60,000 nucleotides of DNA from Hydractinia symbiolongicarpus (GCF_029227915.1 NC_079876.1:15192001-15252000), one strand, 5' to 3'; shown: positions 1 through 14,600, numbered from the stretch's first letter. Notes: generated by a model not told the origin, from the sequence alone. Translations and numbers: made by a program.

Positions 1-1043
1 GTGTTGTAGCTACTCCGGAGGAGAGTGTTAGTGATGATATTACAATTTCATTATGCTGCAAGTGTTTTCAGATTTCTAAAGTTCAAAACCTTTTTTTCAT
101 CAGGCTTCGTCCTCACAGATTGAAGGTGGCTCCACCGCTAAGTTTTGTCAGAGGTCGTTTACATGTGACGTTAAGTGATTCAAACTGGTTTGAGTCACTT
201 CGTTCTACGGTGTCTTTCTTCGGAATGTTTTATTAAGTCACTTCAGGTACAGTGAAACTCCCTTTGGAAACTTTACCCCAAAGTGAATGCGGTTTTCCGT
301 CAGAGTGCAATATTGAAAGTCTCAAACACAAAAGTTTCGGTCCTCCACACACTATTTCATAAATTAATTTCGAAATGGAACAATAAGTAAACGATAGCAT
401 AATTAACCGATAAAATTCACTTCGCCCTCATGTAAACGGCCTCGTAGAATATACCAGTTTATACGTTTAACGTCATTCGTTTTTTAAGAAAGTGGAGAGA
501 GTCGAAAAAAATCTTGCTCAACAACAAAGCCAAGACCTCTACATCTCCCTGTTTAAAACTAGTAGTGGAAGCCACTAAAAAAATAAATTTTCATAAATTC
601 GCGTTTTTATGGAAAAATGAATTTTCAAATCTTCACGTTGTTATGGAAAACAGCAACCACAGTCTCTGTACCAAGGTTTCTTTTTCTCTAAAACAACAGA
701 AAGAATGAAAACGAAGGTTAAGATGAGAGTGAATATACTTTTTTTTAGTTGGTGTTTTTAAAACAATAATATTTCATTGTTGTAAAAATAAAAGATTTTA
801 TATGTTGTATGATTTGAAGAAAGGGCGATCATAGTTTATTTGGGCGATGCGTGAGTCATAGAAGTCAATAATTGTCAGGGATTTTCACCACGCAAAAAGT
901 AAGGAATATTGGATTTAGATTCAATCAAAACTATTTTCATTTATCTAGAATATCGGCAATGATTGAATTTCCAATCTCGTCCAAAAGTGCGTCGTTTTCG
1001 CTCTCTGTTTGCGCCCAGCATGCATATCCAGAAAGCGAAAAGA

Positions 1044-1188
1044 AGCTCTGGGAACGAACTTGGTGAATTTTAGATCTGTTCTTACCGAATTAAAATTAAT
1101 TATTATTGTTTACGGGGTTCCGCGTTTATTAACCTTGTCCCAGGGCTTTTTACGTTTAATTATAAGAAGTCCTGGTAACGAGGTTGTT
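1044..1188. repeat. Cluster of the AACCTCGTCCCCAGGG dispersed motif
   Basis: Three diverged copies: 1044-1064 (minus), 1131-1150 (plus) and 1169-1186 (minus). The last two face each other across about 20 bp, so the stretch 1131-1186 can fold back like the ends of a small terminal-inverted-repeat element. The same motif recurs at 41-44 kb and 59.8 kb. Confidence 0.5.
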
Positions 1189-1534
1189 CGCTTATTAAAA
1201 TGACTATATAACAATAACATAGCTTTTCTTAAAATTTACTTTTTCAATGTAATCAAGTTTGCAATGACTCATATTTCGACCTAAAACAGTTTAAAAATGA
1301 CAAAACTGTCAGGAATGTGAGGGAAATAAGGAGTTGTGTGCACTGAAAGAGCTCATTTTTTTGGTGATAGTGGTACGAAGAGCTGACGGGCTTTAAATCG
1401 GGAAGCGAGTTACTTGGTGACAATGAATGAAAAATCAACACAAAAAAAATCTTCCGCGAGTTTTGCCATTTTGAAGAAAATAATTATGCAAAAATTCGGA
1501 TACGTAATTCACGGACATTATTTGTACGTTCATT

Positions 1535-1644
1535 CCAACCTCGAACCCAGGGCTTTTCTTTTTTTGATGTACGGAAAAAAGATTACTCTATCGTCTCACC
1601 GTCCCGGTATAAAAAAAGAGACAAAGAGTCCGAGGGTCGAGGTT
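1535..1644. repeat. Inverted pair of the AACCTCGTCCCCAGGG motif
   Basis: A plus-strand copy at 1535-1557 reads CCAACCTCGAACCCAGGGCT. A minus-strand copy lies at 1626-1644. Together they look like the ends of a decayed element of about 110 bp. A 91-residue open frame crosses the area (1414-1689) but is not protein-like. Confidence 0.45.
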
Positions 1645-2084
1645 TCGTCCGTTCATAAACATTTCAAATCAGGTTCCTATTGCCTATAGTGTTCCTGCAA
1701 AAATCTTCGGTTAAATCAGGATTTCCCTTTTGTCTTTCACATTTTTGTGCCATGTTACAAACATCAATAAAATCCTGAGACTTTTAGTCCTGGACCATTA
1801 ATCTTCATCCCTAATCTTGCATGAAAAACCAGTTGTACTTTATATTTACATATATTTATTAGAAATAAGGTAATAAATTTATAAAACGTAAAAAATTTTA
1901 CAACTTGATATTTTTCTGCTTTGCTAGAAGAGATTTGCAGGTTACATACTCTGAGAAAAGACATTAAGAAGAAATTAAGAAAACAAAAAGTGAAAATTTC
2001 TTCCTGCGTAAAAAAACATTTACTTAAAATATAGTCTAACAATTTAGTATCAAATTTCAATATTTGTTATAATCGCAAACCGCG

Positions 2085-2155
2085 AAAGTTAATTCCCGCA
2101 AAAGTTCCTAAAAAGTTATCGCCGCGAAAGTTAATTCCCAAAGCTTCGCGGCGAT
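2085..2155. repeat. GCGAAAGTTAATTCCC repeat with GCCGCGAA inverted parts
   Basis: CGCGAAAGTTAATTCCC occurs twice within 70 bp, and TCGCCGCGAA pairs with TTCGCGGCGA as a hairpin. Diverged relatives are visible near 10,770, 20,040-20,115, 24,650-24,780, 25,870-26,030 and 47,950-48,100. This is probably a decayed dispersed repeat family. Confidence 0.45.
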
Positions 2156-2340
2156 TTTAAAGTATTTACGACAACGCCAAAAAATATAAATTATATTAAC
2201 AAGTAGATAGAACATTAAATTAAGCATTAGGCTGACATAAAGAGAAAAATCTGTCACTTTATTCATACCCCAACTTTCCCAGTTTAATTTATACAGCCAA
2301 ATTAAAAGGGATCGGCATGGAATTAGGTATCAAAAGGCTG

Positions 2341-2346
2341 TTTATT
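2341..2346 (-). terminator. Candidate poly(A) signal of the mucolipin gene
   Basis: TTTATT on the plus strand reads AATAAA on the minus strand, about 350 nt past the mucolipin stop codon. A second copy lies at 2258-2263. In AT-rich DNA such hexamers occur by chance, so this is only a candidate. Confidence 0.25.
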
Positions 2347-2698
2347 TCTTTACGACATTTTACTACTGGTTGAGTGAAATATGGATACACGATTGAAATG
2401 ATTAAACAAGCTAATTCGTGCATAAAATATTTCGTGCGTCCGTAGCACGAAACTTTTATCACTGAGAGAAGAACGACAGCTATTTTTCTAGTAAGCTAGA
2501 CGTTAACCCATGGTACCTATTCCAATTAATAGATTTCCGCCAATCAGGCATCGTTATTTCCTGCATCCGTACCCCAAAGTAGAAATCTGGCTACCATCTT
2601 GAGCATACAAAATACTATTATAATTAAGGAGATTCAAAAGATAAACATAAAGTGGAGATGGCCACTGAAGAGGAATTGAAAAATAATACTAATTTTTC

Positions 2699-5600
2699 TT
2701 ATTCAAGTGACGCAGACATGATAGATAGTTGACTAGCAGAGAGTGAAAGTCGGTGGTTCCGATCTAACGAACCATACAACGATCTGTGTTGGTTTTCTTC
2801 AGCCACGTGGGATTCTCGAGCGCTAAAAGCAAACATATTAGACTGTCTATTAACATGCAAAATTTTGTGGAGACAGTGGGAACGCTGTACTGTACACGTC
2901 CCGAAAACTCTTAAACAAATATAAAACATTTTTCCAAAGTTCCAACTCTAAACCACTGGGCTTGTTTCAGATGCACTTGATGCAAGCTTGGAATTTTCGT
3001 GTAATCTAAAACTTTGTAAAATCTAAACCTTAAAAGTCGTTTTCCTGTATAAGAATTTATATGAGTTCGTCCGCCGCAACTGGAAGCTACTATTTTTGAC
3101 GCGCAAAGAGACGAGTATTATAATTTAAAAATCGGATAGCAAATCGGGTTTTTTCGAAAAGATTTAAGACTATCATCATACCTCTAAACCCTGTAACCTG
3201 TTTAATAAGAGAAAATATTTTTCAACATGTTCTCACTCACCATCTCTGACAACTACCATCAGTATGTGCATTTCTACTATAACTATTCTCTCTCTTTTTC
3301 CCAGCCATGAAAAGTTCAATCCTGGTCGGTGGCATGTGTCCCCAATCCTAAAATAATAATTTAGACTGTGGTCAAACATACGCCACAATAGTACACTTGA
3401 TAACAATACAACTAACGGATGGAGAGGCAGGCCTTCAAAACATCAGGACTTTTGGTAGGTCGTCATGAATTTATTTATTTTAAATTTAACTTTTATTTTA
3501 GAGGGGTAAGCAAGATATTTTGCAAGAATTTATATTCGAATTCGCTGAAAGGTTTTTAAGCATGCTTTATTGTACACGCTCGTAATATGCACGTAATATG
3601 CACGTTAATGCGACTAAGTACATGTTAATTGCATCTTCAAATCAGGAACTGCTAAAACAAACCTGTTCTTAGACATTACTTAGATTAACCCTGCATATAA
3701 CCGCACAAACCTTACCTTTAATCTTTCATACGTATCACCAACAATACTGATGAAAGTGCTAAGTACAACATAGATGAAGAGCGAAACGAAAGTATAAATG
3801 TAAATCTTGCTAAATATCCAGATCGGCGTGTTTCGCGTACTCATTTTCGCAAACGTGGGATACATGTCGTCTCCGTTTAACAAGGAAAATAAACATTCTG
3901 CCGTGGTCAGAAATGTTGAGAACTAAAAAACAAAAACAAACGGATTAAGTAAAAGTAATATTGGGTTACTACTGGTGCAAGTTAAAACATAGCAAGTACT
4001 ACGACCGGGTTAAAATCGGGCTACTATCGGTGAAAGTTAAAAGATAGTAAGGGCTACGGACGGGTTTAAATCGGGCGCTGCAAGTTGGAACACGGATAGT
4101 AGAGATACGTTAAAATCGGGCTACTATTGGTGCCAAAGTTAAAACATGGAAATCGGACTGGCATAGTTCATGCTAATATAAAAAAGACGGATTAATAAGT
4201 CTGTGCTGCTTTTTTCGTTTTGTTGAATTCAAAAATTATCTCACTTTCCAATTCTGTTTATAACATACAATCCACTAATTTCTTAACTAATTCCCTTTCT
4301 GCTTTCTTAACCATCGACGTATGCGCGTTATGGTCGCTTATGCGGCGTATCACCGCAGATCGCCGCTCCTCACGCGCTAGAAGAATGTTTTTCTAGTTTC
4401 TTGAATAATAAACCCCAATTACTTAGTGACATAAGTGAGTCCCAACAGGCGAGGCGAGGTGGACGGCGAAAGAAACCTGTGCATGCTCAGCTTTGTTTCG
4501 TTTTAATTCTGCTTCGAAAAATTCGCTTCGCTGTAAAGAAGAAACCTTTTCTACATTTTAGCGGCGAAATATTCCGCTGTAAACTTCACCGCCATCTTGA
4601 ATGTTTAATCTTAGAAGAATTTAAAATAACTGCCGTGTTTTTAATATCCAAAAAGTGCTTACATCCAGTATTTAAAATTCGCCACATGTTTTTTTCCCGT
4701 GGAAATCAGAAAGATATTTCGCAGCTAATTTGCCGTGAAAATCCTACTTTAGAAATAACTTAAAATCAAAAATGTCTACTACATACCTTTTTATGATACG
4801 GTCCCAACGAAATCCATCCACAAAATGTGAACCCGAAAAACATAAACATGGCACAAAACATAAAACGGACTAAACTAGGCGCAGCCGATCGTAGTGTGAT
4901 GAGTAATATCTAAAAATAGAACAGTTTTAGTATGCTGAACAAGCTGGATAACAAAGTTCCACGGACGGAACGTTTGGTCTCGCACTAGATGTTATTATAC
5001 CGTATCACCGACACAAAACAATTATTTACGCTCAGTGCAGGTAGGCTTGTTCTAATAAAAAACCGCTATGTACAAACTATATAACATATATTATATAATT
5101 GATAGCGATGTTAATGTCGCTATCAAGTGACCCGGATGTGGAAAATTAGGTCTGATGTCTAATTAAGTCATACACAGAGTGCGCTTCGAATAGTTAGTTT
5201 TGTTCGCATCTTCTGCTGAGAATTTATCCATACGGGTGACTCGAAAATGTAACATGCTGCAGAGTAAATGATTGTGAGTTAAGGCCTATTAAAATTTTGT
5301 TTTTATATTTTTCCCTGGCACTTTCTTCTCTTACATCCATTCATAAATAAGTAGATCGTAAAAAAGCGGTTTGTAAACAAACTTTTGAAAAAACGAAGAA
5401 AAATATCATACGTTTTTTTTTGTTAAAGTCTATTTAATAATAGCCGTATTTCGTCTGTCAGTTTGTGCGCGAGAAAAAAAATCGTGTTACGGAAAAGCGA
5501 AATGCTATAACCCGTGGAATTATCCACGGGCTACCGATTAGTCTATGTTATAAAGTTCTGTACGCCTGTCTGCTATTCTGTCTGTGAGCTAAGCTGGTAG

Positions 5601-8600
5601 TTGCCTAGTTACCTGCTCGGTAAAAAAATTCGACATCACCACTTCGTTTCCAAGTTATTTAGCTTGAAAGTTTAAGTGCGTTGTAATGGCTTCGTAAATT
5701 CAAATTAAGATAATGACGTTAAATTAATGTTGTTGACATCGTAAAGTTTAATTTATCATTTATTATTTAAGATATGCATTTTTAGCGACTTCAAAGAAAA
5801 ATGAACAAATCCACTATTCTGGTCACAGACCGACACAGTGTTTGTATTATTATGACAGACTAGTCCATAAGCCCGTGGAGAAATCCACTTAGGCAAAAGC
5901 ATTTTAGCTAAAGGTTGGCGTGTCCAAATTTTAACACTTATTTGGCCGCGAGTGTTTTTATTTGTGCTCTTCCTGACTGTATTGGTTGAGGGTTGAAAAT
6001 AAGCAGTAAAAAAAAACTTACGTTATATTTTTTCAGATATGTGAAAAACCTCAACAATCCAATCCATACCATGACCACGCCCAAACCGAGAAACAACGCA
6101 CAGATGTTGTAGTACCGTATATCCTGAAGTAGAAAAAGTTTTATTATCATTACAGTAAGGTTATGCAATTAACTAGTGGAAAAAAATATGTTTATATTTC
6201 AAGAAAAGAGGATTGGTACATAATAAGTTCAATTTTAGCACCATCACCATAAAGCAAAAACATTTAGAGCAAAGATAATTTGACAATTTTTCGAAAAATT
6301 AAGAAGGGGTCAAAATTCAGACGGAAACTCTAGGGACTGTATAAAAGCTATTTCACAAGATGATAAATTTTAGGAAGAAATGAGAACTTGGAAATAATCA
6401 TGCATAAAATACATCATTTTTAAAAGACATGACAGTAACTAATAACTATAAATGAAAGAAAAAAGGAGCTAGGAAGAATCAATATTTTAGTCCATGTTTT
6501 AGGTCATCTTGTAGGCGCAGCTTCCAAAGCAGTTGACTTAATCTTTCTCTCTCACAAAACCGAACAACTATTAGCTGCTCAAAGTAAGAAAAGATTAGCC
6601 TTGCAGGCTTTTTATCAACCCTAATTTTTCTGACGCAATGCTGAAAGAAACGTTACGTCTGACGTTACGTCTGTCGCCGGACAGACGTAACGTCATAAAA
6701 ATCCTGCGTTGACTTGCAGCCGACATAACAACGACCGTCGTGACTCACCCTGTCGTCGACATAAATTTTATATATGGATCCAATCACTGACAGCATATCA
6801 CTAATCACTATAACAGCAAACCATTTGTTGATCAGTTCGAACAGATCCCACCTTGTAAGAGTTTCGCGTTTATAATCTTTGAAATATTTCTGAGCTGCCT
6901 AAAAGAGAAGAGAAATGCTCGATTGAATGATACGTGAGTGATAAAAATAAGTGCTAGCGCCATTTCGGAAATATGGGGTAACCAAATTGGTTTAACCAGA
7001 ATGGTTTAACCAAAATGGAACCTCATTTCGAAACAAAATAAATTTTTAACTAACGCTAACGCTACTTAAGAAATGTTTCAAGTTTAGTCTTTAAACAAAT
7101 ATGCATGGGACGGATTGACGAGGTCATGACAGGATTTATTTAACTAGTTTAAATTTCTTTAACCTTTTTGTGAAGTAAATTTCAACAGGTCGATAATCAG
7201 AAGGAATCGTTCATGTTGGACATCTCCGCCGCCTGCTTAGACTCCCCCATTATTTTTTCTTAAGCGAAGTTCCATATGTGAAGTGTATGCTCTTACAAAA
7301 AACAGGCAAACACAAAGAGTCTGCCAGAATCCAAAGATAGATATTTGCATGCTATTTCATTGACTTTATGCATTTCTCTGATGATTCTTCCAGATTCGCT
7401 TACTTATTCTTCTACTGTAATAGAAGTCCAAATCCACTCCCCCCCCCCCCCCCCCCCTCCCCACCCTGATTTTTCAAAAAATTCAGAAATTTTTACAGAT
7501 AATGTCGAGATTATTTTATTATGGATTTTATGAGGATAATTAAAAGAAAGGAATATAAAAAATAAAACTGGTAATATTTTAGGTCCGTGGATTTTTTGTA
7601 AATCAAGGGCAATATGCAGAATTTTATAATCTTCTGGAAAAATTAGTATATACTCCTTTAAAGATAAACTTCATTTGTCTGTCATTTAGAAAATAAAAAA
7701 ATTTCCATTAGACTTCAAAAAATAACATCCAGTTAGCCCACCTGCTTAACAAGAACTAACGTCAAGCTTAAAAACATGGCATTTGTTACATCGCGCATAA
7801 GTACTTCGCGTGTTCTTCATCACAACCACGTCTTCGCGTGCACAAAGATAAAATCAGTTATAATTATTATACAGACAATCCGGCATGGCAACGAACGGTT
7901 CCGGATTTATTAGGATTCAACAGTTTTTTGATGCCGTGACCAATCCGTCGTTTCCAAAACAATTAGCTTGGCTCAACTTTAGGAAATCGGTTCAGTGTTG
8001 GTCCTTAAATGTTCAGGCAAAAGATGACGTTAATTACTTCAATCCATTTTCAAGTTGTTAGGCCTAATTATATTGGAGAAGTTGACGTCAAGAAAATTTT
8101 TATTTGTGGGCTAGCAAATAGGACACAAAAATATCCTCTTTGCACAAGTCACAGACACACGGGCGAAGTTAGCGTTTTAATATATACTAGTCGGTAACCC
8201 GTGAAAATATCCACGGGTTCGCCCGTCGCAACAAAGTGGATAAAAATATATCGCATTTGATATTCGTGATCCGTAGCACGTCATTCTAACTCAGCCAGGG
8301 TCCGCTCAGAGACAGACAAAATATGGTTACTAATAAGAGAAAAAACTAGTTGATTGTGTCATACAAACTTTAAATTAGGCCAATCCTTTCCAAATTTCAT
8401 ATTTGCTGAAAGATTGGCCAACATTTCTTTCTGTTTTTAATATGACAATTAAGAGGATTTGAGCCGGACTGTGAAAACGGATTTTATTACTGGTAACCCG
8501 AAATTAAAAAAAAAATCGTTAGTTATGCACAGCTAGTGTAAAGATATCAACTTAACTATAGTTTCGCTTCAGTAAGCAGTTCATAAAAAATGACCAGCTT

Positions 8601-11600
8601 GATACAATGATAAGATTTATTGCAAAAGAATACGATGATCGATAATTACTATAGGCGCTGTCGTAACAGGAGAATTACAAAGACTTTATAGAAGCAAGTT
8701 TAGTTCGTTCAGCACTTGAGAAAATAGAGTTTATCATGCTTAGTTGAAAAGTTTTTTGCTTTCTGGCACTTGTTGCTAATACAGCAAGCTTAAAGTTTCC
8801 ATCAGTTCATTCAAGAAATGATGTGCTTTTTGGTGACGACAGACCTTCTGAAATCCGACAGAGAAACTCTCTCCTCTTTGGTGACGACAAACCATCTGAC
8901 ATTCAACCAAGAAACTCTCTTCTCTTTGGTGATAACAAACCATCTGACATTCAACCAAGAAACTCTCTTCTCTTTGGCGACAACAAATCATCTGAAATCC
9001 AACCAAGATACCCCATACCCTTTGGTGACAACAAATTTATGTGAATCAGTGGGGAAATAACTCTCATAATGACGACTTAACTTTTTAATTGTCATGTTTA
9101 AACGAAGTGTAATCAATTAGAATTCTACAACCTTTTGATACTGAAATTTTTTTGTACTTTTATTCTTTGTATTCCATATTTGTTTTTCAAAATTTTCAAC
9201 AGAATAATAACATGTTTACAATGGCGTCTATGTGCTGTGAACAAGCAACATTCTTAAACATGTGCATGCAAAAAATGCACCAGAATAATTAAGCCTAGTT
9301 GTTAAATCGTTGTAATTATTGGATTAAAAAAAATTACTTCCCTAGAATCCACAACTTTGATCAACTCTGAACAAATTTCCAATTAGTTATTTTAATCTCA
9401 GGCACGTCTTTATATAAATGCAACGCATCCAAGCTATAATAATTTGCAACATATTTGTCAAAAACTTTTTCCCACAAGTAAATTAATTCTAGTCGACTAA
9501 AAAATTGCCAGGAGATATGTGAAATGTTGTCTAACATCTTAAACGTCTAATATAATGCGATTATAATTCAAATCAAATATAATTCGATTACGTTGCAGTC
9601 TTCTTTACTCAATTTTGTCCGAATTGACCTCTATTTGAAATCAAGGTCTTTTGGGACATCTTAAGTAACCAATCTCAAAAAGTGTGGCCATTCGTCATTC
9701 TAACGCAGTTCAATTTACCATAAATTGCTTTTTCTGTATGAAATAGCTCTGATGTATCAAAATTCATCTATGATGGAGATAAGTTGTTCGTCTACTGAGT
9801 TTAAGAGCCATGATATAGAACCTATATAACAGAGGGACATAGACATGACTCGCAAAAAAGTCTGCCACTTGGTTTCAGTGGCAATTCCGAGCAATTGCTA
9901 ATAACAACTAAATTGGCCATAGCAACTATAGAGATCACATTCACGTGCCTTTTTTTCAACCTTACTGTGAGATAATTTATAGCTATACCCTGGAGCAGTA
10001 CAAAAATAAGAAAACCAAAGGTCAATTACTTAAAGGGGATGAGAATAAATAAAGCACGCATGATTTAGAGAAGTAGTTTCTAATAACAAACTTTTGAGCT
10101 TCCAATATATGAGTAGGAACAAACTCAGCTCTTAAACATGACTTCCATTCGTTGCTTTAAAAACAAAAATAGTACCACAATGGCTCTTATAGAAAAAGAA
10201 CAAATACTCAATTCTGTATTTTACTTATTACGTTCTAAAACTTTCGCTTACTGAACAACAATACGTAACAGAACAGCTTACCTGAGCCAATACGACAGAC
10301 TTGACCACAGATCTGATGCATAGCAGAATAGAAAATGAACAAATAGTAATAACCAGAGCATCAAATGCAATGAAAGTGGCTTTCACAGTTGCAGCATCTA
10401 ATAGGGAAAAGAATACATACATTACTTTCTGCAGCATTATTAAACCCAGGCAATGCGACTGTTACTACTTTTTGAGCGCCTTTCAATGTAGAAGACTGCT
10501 GCATGTATGCTATTTTTATCAATCTGCTTACTGTGAGTGTCCATTATCAGTTACTATTCTTTGATGTATTTATCAATTGTTTATGTTTTGATTTTGTTTG
10601 GAAGAGGCCTCCAGTCTCTCCGCATCTTTTTAACCTTGCCCAGCGTCATTGTAACAATTATGAGTCCACTTTACAGGAAGAAATTTTTAGTCCAAATTGC
10701 GAAGTTAGACCCTATGAAAAATTTTGAACATGCTTGATCGAGACAGTTAATTATCTCAACGTTGAATTAGATAATTGTGAAAGTTAATTCTTGCAAATTA
10801 TTATATATTTGTATAATAACACTTTGAAAAAACGCCCTCTTTTTATTTAATGCCCCTTGATTAAACGCCCCCTCCCATTTAATATACGCCCCTTTTAATC
10901 TAAACAGTGGTTTGGAATTTCAAGCAAAAAAAAAAATTTTTGGTTGATAAATTTTCTTATTTGTTCAAGAACATTATCAGATAAGACACAAAATGTTTCA
11001 CCGATATGGATCTTCATAAAACCCATTTAAAATATTTAAAAAAATGCTCCACAACCTTTTATTGTAAATTGACGAAAACGATATTGACGATATGTAGATA
11101 TCATAAACTCCCCCCTCTCGAGTAGAACCTCCCCTCTTAAAAATTAAAAAAAGTATTAAATAATATGCCCTGGTCACTGAAATGTTTTAAGTTTCTTCTT
11201 TCATTAAAGTTTGCAATCATAGATACTCGATGATATTGCAACATCTTAACTCTTGAGTCTAGTCAAGGCACAATTTTTGCTAGCAACTTTTAAAAAAATA
11301 CTTTACGATCTACTTTAAATTTCAATTGCAGTTAATCAGAATGTAGGCCTACCTTTACTTTTTTTATAAGTCTTTGTGCATTTACTCATGATCTCTTCTG
11401 TCATTTGGAAAGAAACTCGTAATCTTCCATCATGCTTGGAGTTATCAATAGTTATCTGAAATAATTAACAGCACGTATACATTGAATATGAATTTATTGA
11501 TTCCTGTCCTATTGCTCATTGACCAACAATTATAAAATGCTTTAAAAGTATAGCTTAAGTAATATTACGCAACTCATCTGGAGAGCTACATATTACAATG

Positions 11601-14600
11601 GACACAATTTTGCATGCAATAACAAAATATAACATACAGAATTATCATAATGTTTTGTATAAACATCTGAGGCGTTGTTTAAATTTTTCTGATTTTTAAA
11701 CAGGGATTCTATTCATGGGACGCATCACCAATTATATTCAATTATATTAAGAGCTAGTACAGGGTTGACCATTATCTTCGTTCCATATTTAATATGGGTA
11801 TTTATAAAGACTAGTTGGTGGCCCATGGAAAAATCCACGGGTTTGCCTGTCCTTTTTTATACCGCATTGCGTACGTCTTGTTATTTGCGGTAGCATTTTG
11901 TGATAGAGAGACGTATATAGGTGTTAGGTATTTTAATATAGACACTTATTGGTGAATCTCAACATTTGCATTATGTTTTAAATAGAAGCCCCTATGAAGT
12001 GGAACGCTTTTAGAGGGGGCGTCCATTAGAGAGAGAGGGGGGAGGGCAATTATTGAAAAAAATTATTCAAACTGGGGGGGTGGTCTAAAAAAGAAGGCAT
12101 TTAACTGAAGCATTATGTAAAAAAAATATAAAGAACACAATACTAAAACAAAACACTTACTGAATTGTACATGATAAGACATTCTGGTGCATGATGTAGT
12201 TTTAAACCATTTAAATATATAGCTCTCAACTCAAATTTTATTTTCAATGCCGCTATCCTGAAAGAGTTGTAAACAGATGCAAACATACTACAACAATTTG
12301 AGCGTTAAAAAAAAAGATTCACAATAGTCTATTTTCATAAGGATAATGACAAATATTTTGTTACTAAATCTGGAATACAATCTAACAAAATGGGTTAATT
12401 TCCTTTTTCTTATTAAATCATCAACCTTTGGGATATAACAAAGCTTGATTGGTCATTCTTTGACACCTTAAAGGTACTTGCGTACAAATTTTTGTGATTT
12501 GTGGTCTCAAAATGCCTTATTCTGTGAAATATATTTTTACAGATGACTACCTTTTCTAAAAATTTTCAGAATTAACTTTTGTGGAAGTAAGGAAAATCAC
12601 CATTTTACCTAATATTTATGTAACTGTTATAAAAGTACTTTCAAATGGACCGCAAAGAACTCAAAAGCTTAGGTCCTAGCGGAAACCAAAGTTTGAAGAA
12701 ACTTAATGGTAGAAATTGTTATGGTTGTCCAAATTTTTAAAATTTTTAAAGATATTGATTTTGCAGATTTAGGCCATAAAAGAGTTCTGCAAACATTTCT
12801 TTTGGAAACTGTTTGTGCTATCAAAAGGTTAGAGTACTAATTATCCCCAAACTTCATATATATGAAAATGAATTTACTTTTAACCTTGTTGTGTACTAAC
12901 AAACTACTATGAATGAACACGTAATGCATGGGCTGAGCACAATTTTTATTTTATATATCACAAGGACAAGTATTCTTACTTATGACCACTGTAAAAAAAT
13001 TTTAATTGCCCAGGTTTCATGCTTTTTTAACAAAAGTTTAAACAAATTGTCTTTTATCTCAAACCTAAACAAATGTACTATGACCCTGAAACGTTCTTTA
13101 CGGTAAACAATTCTTTAAATTGTAAATTTAAAAAAATAATAATAAAAATAAATAACATAATGTATATAATCATGACGGAAAGTCACGTTTTTTACAAATA
13201 AACAAATGGTGTGCTAAAGGATTAAGTAATGATTTTTTGTTAAAATCCAGTGAAATTCCACATTGCGCATTGATATCAAAGGAATGCCGAAACAATAGCA
13301 ATTAAAATAGAATTTTAATGCGTACTAAGATGAACTCTATCTCTGTCTCTATTTCTACCTCCATGATATAATTAAATATAATTAAATATACAATGTAAAG
13401 AAAAAATTGATTAAACAAGACATTTGTTTGATACTCATAGTTTTGTGTTGTTTACACTTGTCAATCAACCTAACAGATGTTAGAATCACGTGTAATAAAA
13501 TATAAAAAACAAACAAGTCACCTGTCGAAGTAATGCTTCGTGTGGAGAATATTTGTCAAGTTTGTTGCATTTGTTAATTTCTCACAAACTAAGAAAAAAT
13601 AGAAATAACAGCTAACTAATACAACAATACATCTTGAAGACAATACGAGAGATTGACAAGAAACAACTGTACAATGCAAAATGTTGGCAATGCATTGACA
13701 TATACATGTCATTGTCTAATTTTATATTAACAAATTTAATTTAAATGGAAAACCAATTTTTTTTTCTTCTTCTAAAATTTTTCCCCCTTTAAAATTTGAC
13801 GACACAGAACATCTCTGACAACAGTCACACCACCTTTATTTGAACGAAAAATCTTTTATTTTATTTTAAAGTAGACTGCACAAAAATTTTTGCAACAGTC
13901 ACACTCTTGAAACATAATGACTTACAAAAAAGTGTAACAATTATTATATTATTATTGAAATTATTTACCCAGGATAGCCTCTTCAGTTTCTACTGGTACT
14001 GCAGTTCCTATTGGTACTGCTATCAACAAGGGTCCTGCCAAGGCCTAGCGCATTTAAAGCTCCTATTTGAGCCACGATAGTCATGCATGCACAGCAATCG
14101 CTCAACTAGACAACCACCTAAGATATCAATCCTATTCTCATGCTAAACGCTAAGCAGAAAAGATAGATTCACCATTTTATGTCTCTGGCATGACTCGGCT
14201 GGGGTTTAAACCCAAGACCTCCCGCACTGGAAGTGAACGCTTTACCACACGGCTATCAGTCGGTCAATCATGTTGGGTCTAGCATTTTATGGTTGAGTCA
14301 GAATCAGAACTAGCAAAGTAAAGCAAAACCATCTACGTGTGAAAATTTTTTACCCAAATGCAATATTAAAACTTATTTTTGTAGCACAATTAGTTCAAAG
14401 GGGTTCTAAAGGTTTTCATGAAAATGGCAGATTTTACGAGTACTGAGGATAAAAATAACATTATAAAACATCTAAAATTAATCTAAAAATCATATTGCAC
14501 ATCGAAAAAAGTTTCCATATAAACTATACTTTTAATTAAAAGAATCAAAAGAATTCAAACTTACGTAAAATAGCTAGCTATTCTTTGTAATTTTATATTT

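Larger units (their letters stand above)
1..2698. other. Intergenic DNA, repeat-bearing, no gene seen
   Basis: No exon could be supported here. All open frames are short and none resembles a known protein. The stretch holds several copies of a dispersed motif (core AACCTCGTCCCCAGGG, diverged) and a GCGAAAGTTAATTCCC-type repeat, listed separately. The right end must contain the 3' UTR of the minus-strand mucolipin gene, whose stop codon lies at 2699-2701. Confidence 0.6.

Noticed and set aside
7345-7533. Small frame with a Pro run
   Set aside because: It is produced by the poly-C tract in an intron.
9822-10025. Hydrophobic minus-strand frame that looked like a channel exon
   Set aside because: It lies between mucolipin exons 7 and 8, which join directly in phase and match the family without it. 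It has no mucolipin similarity.
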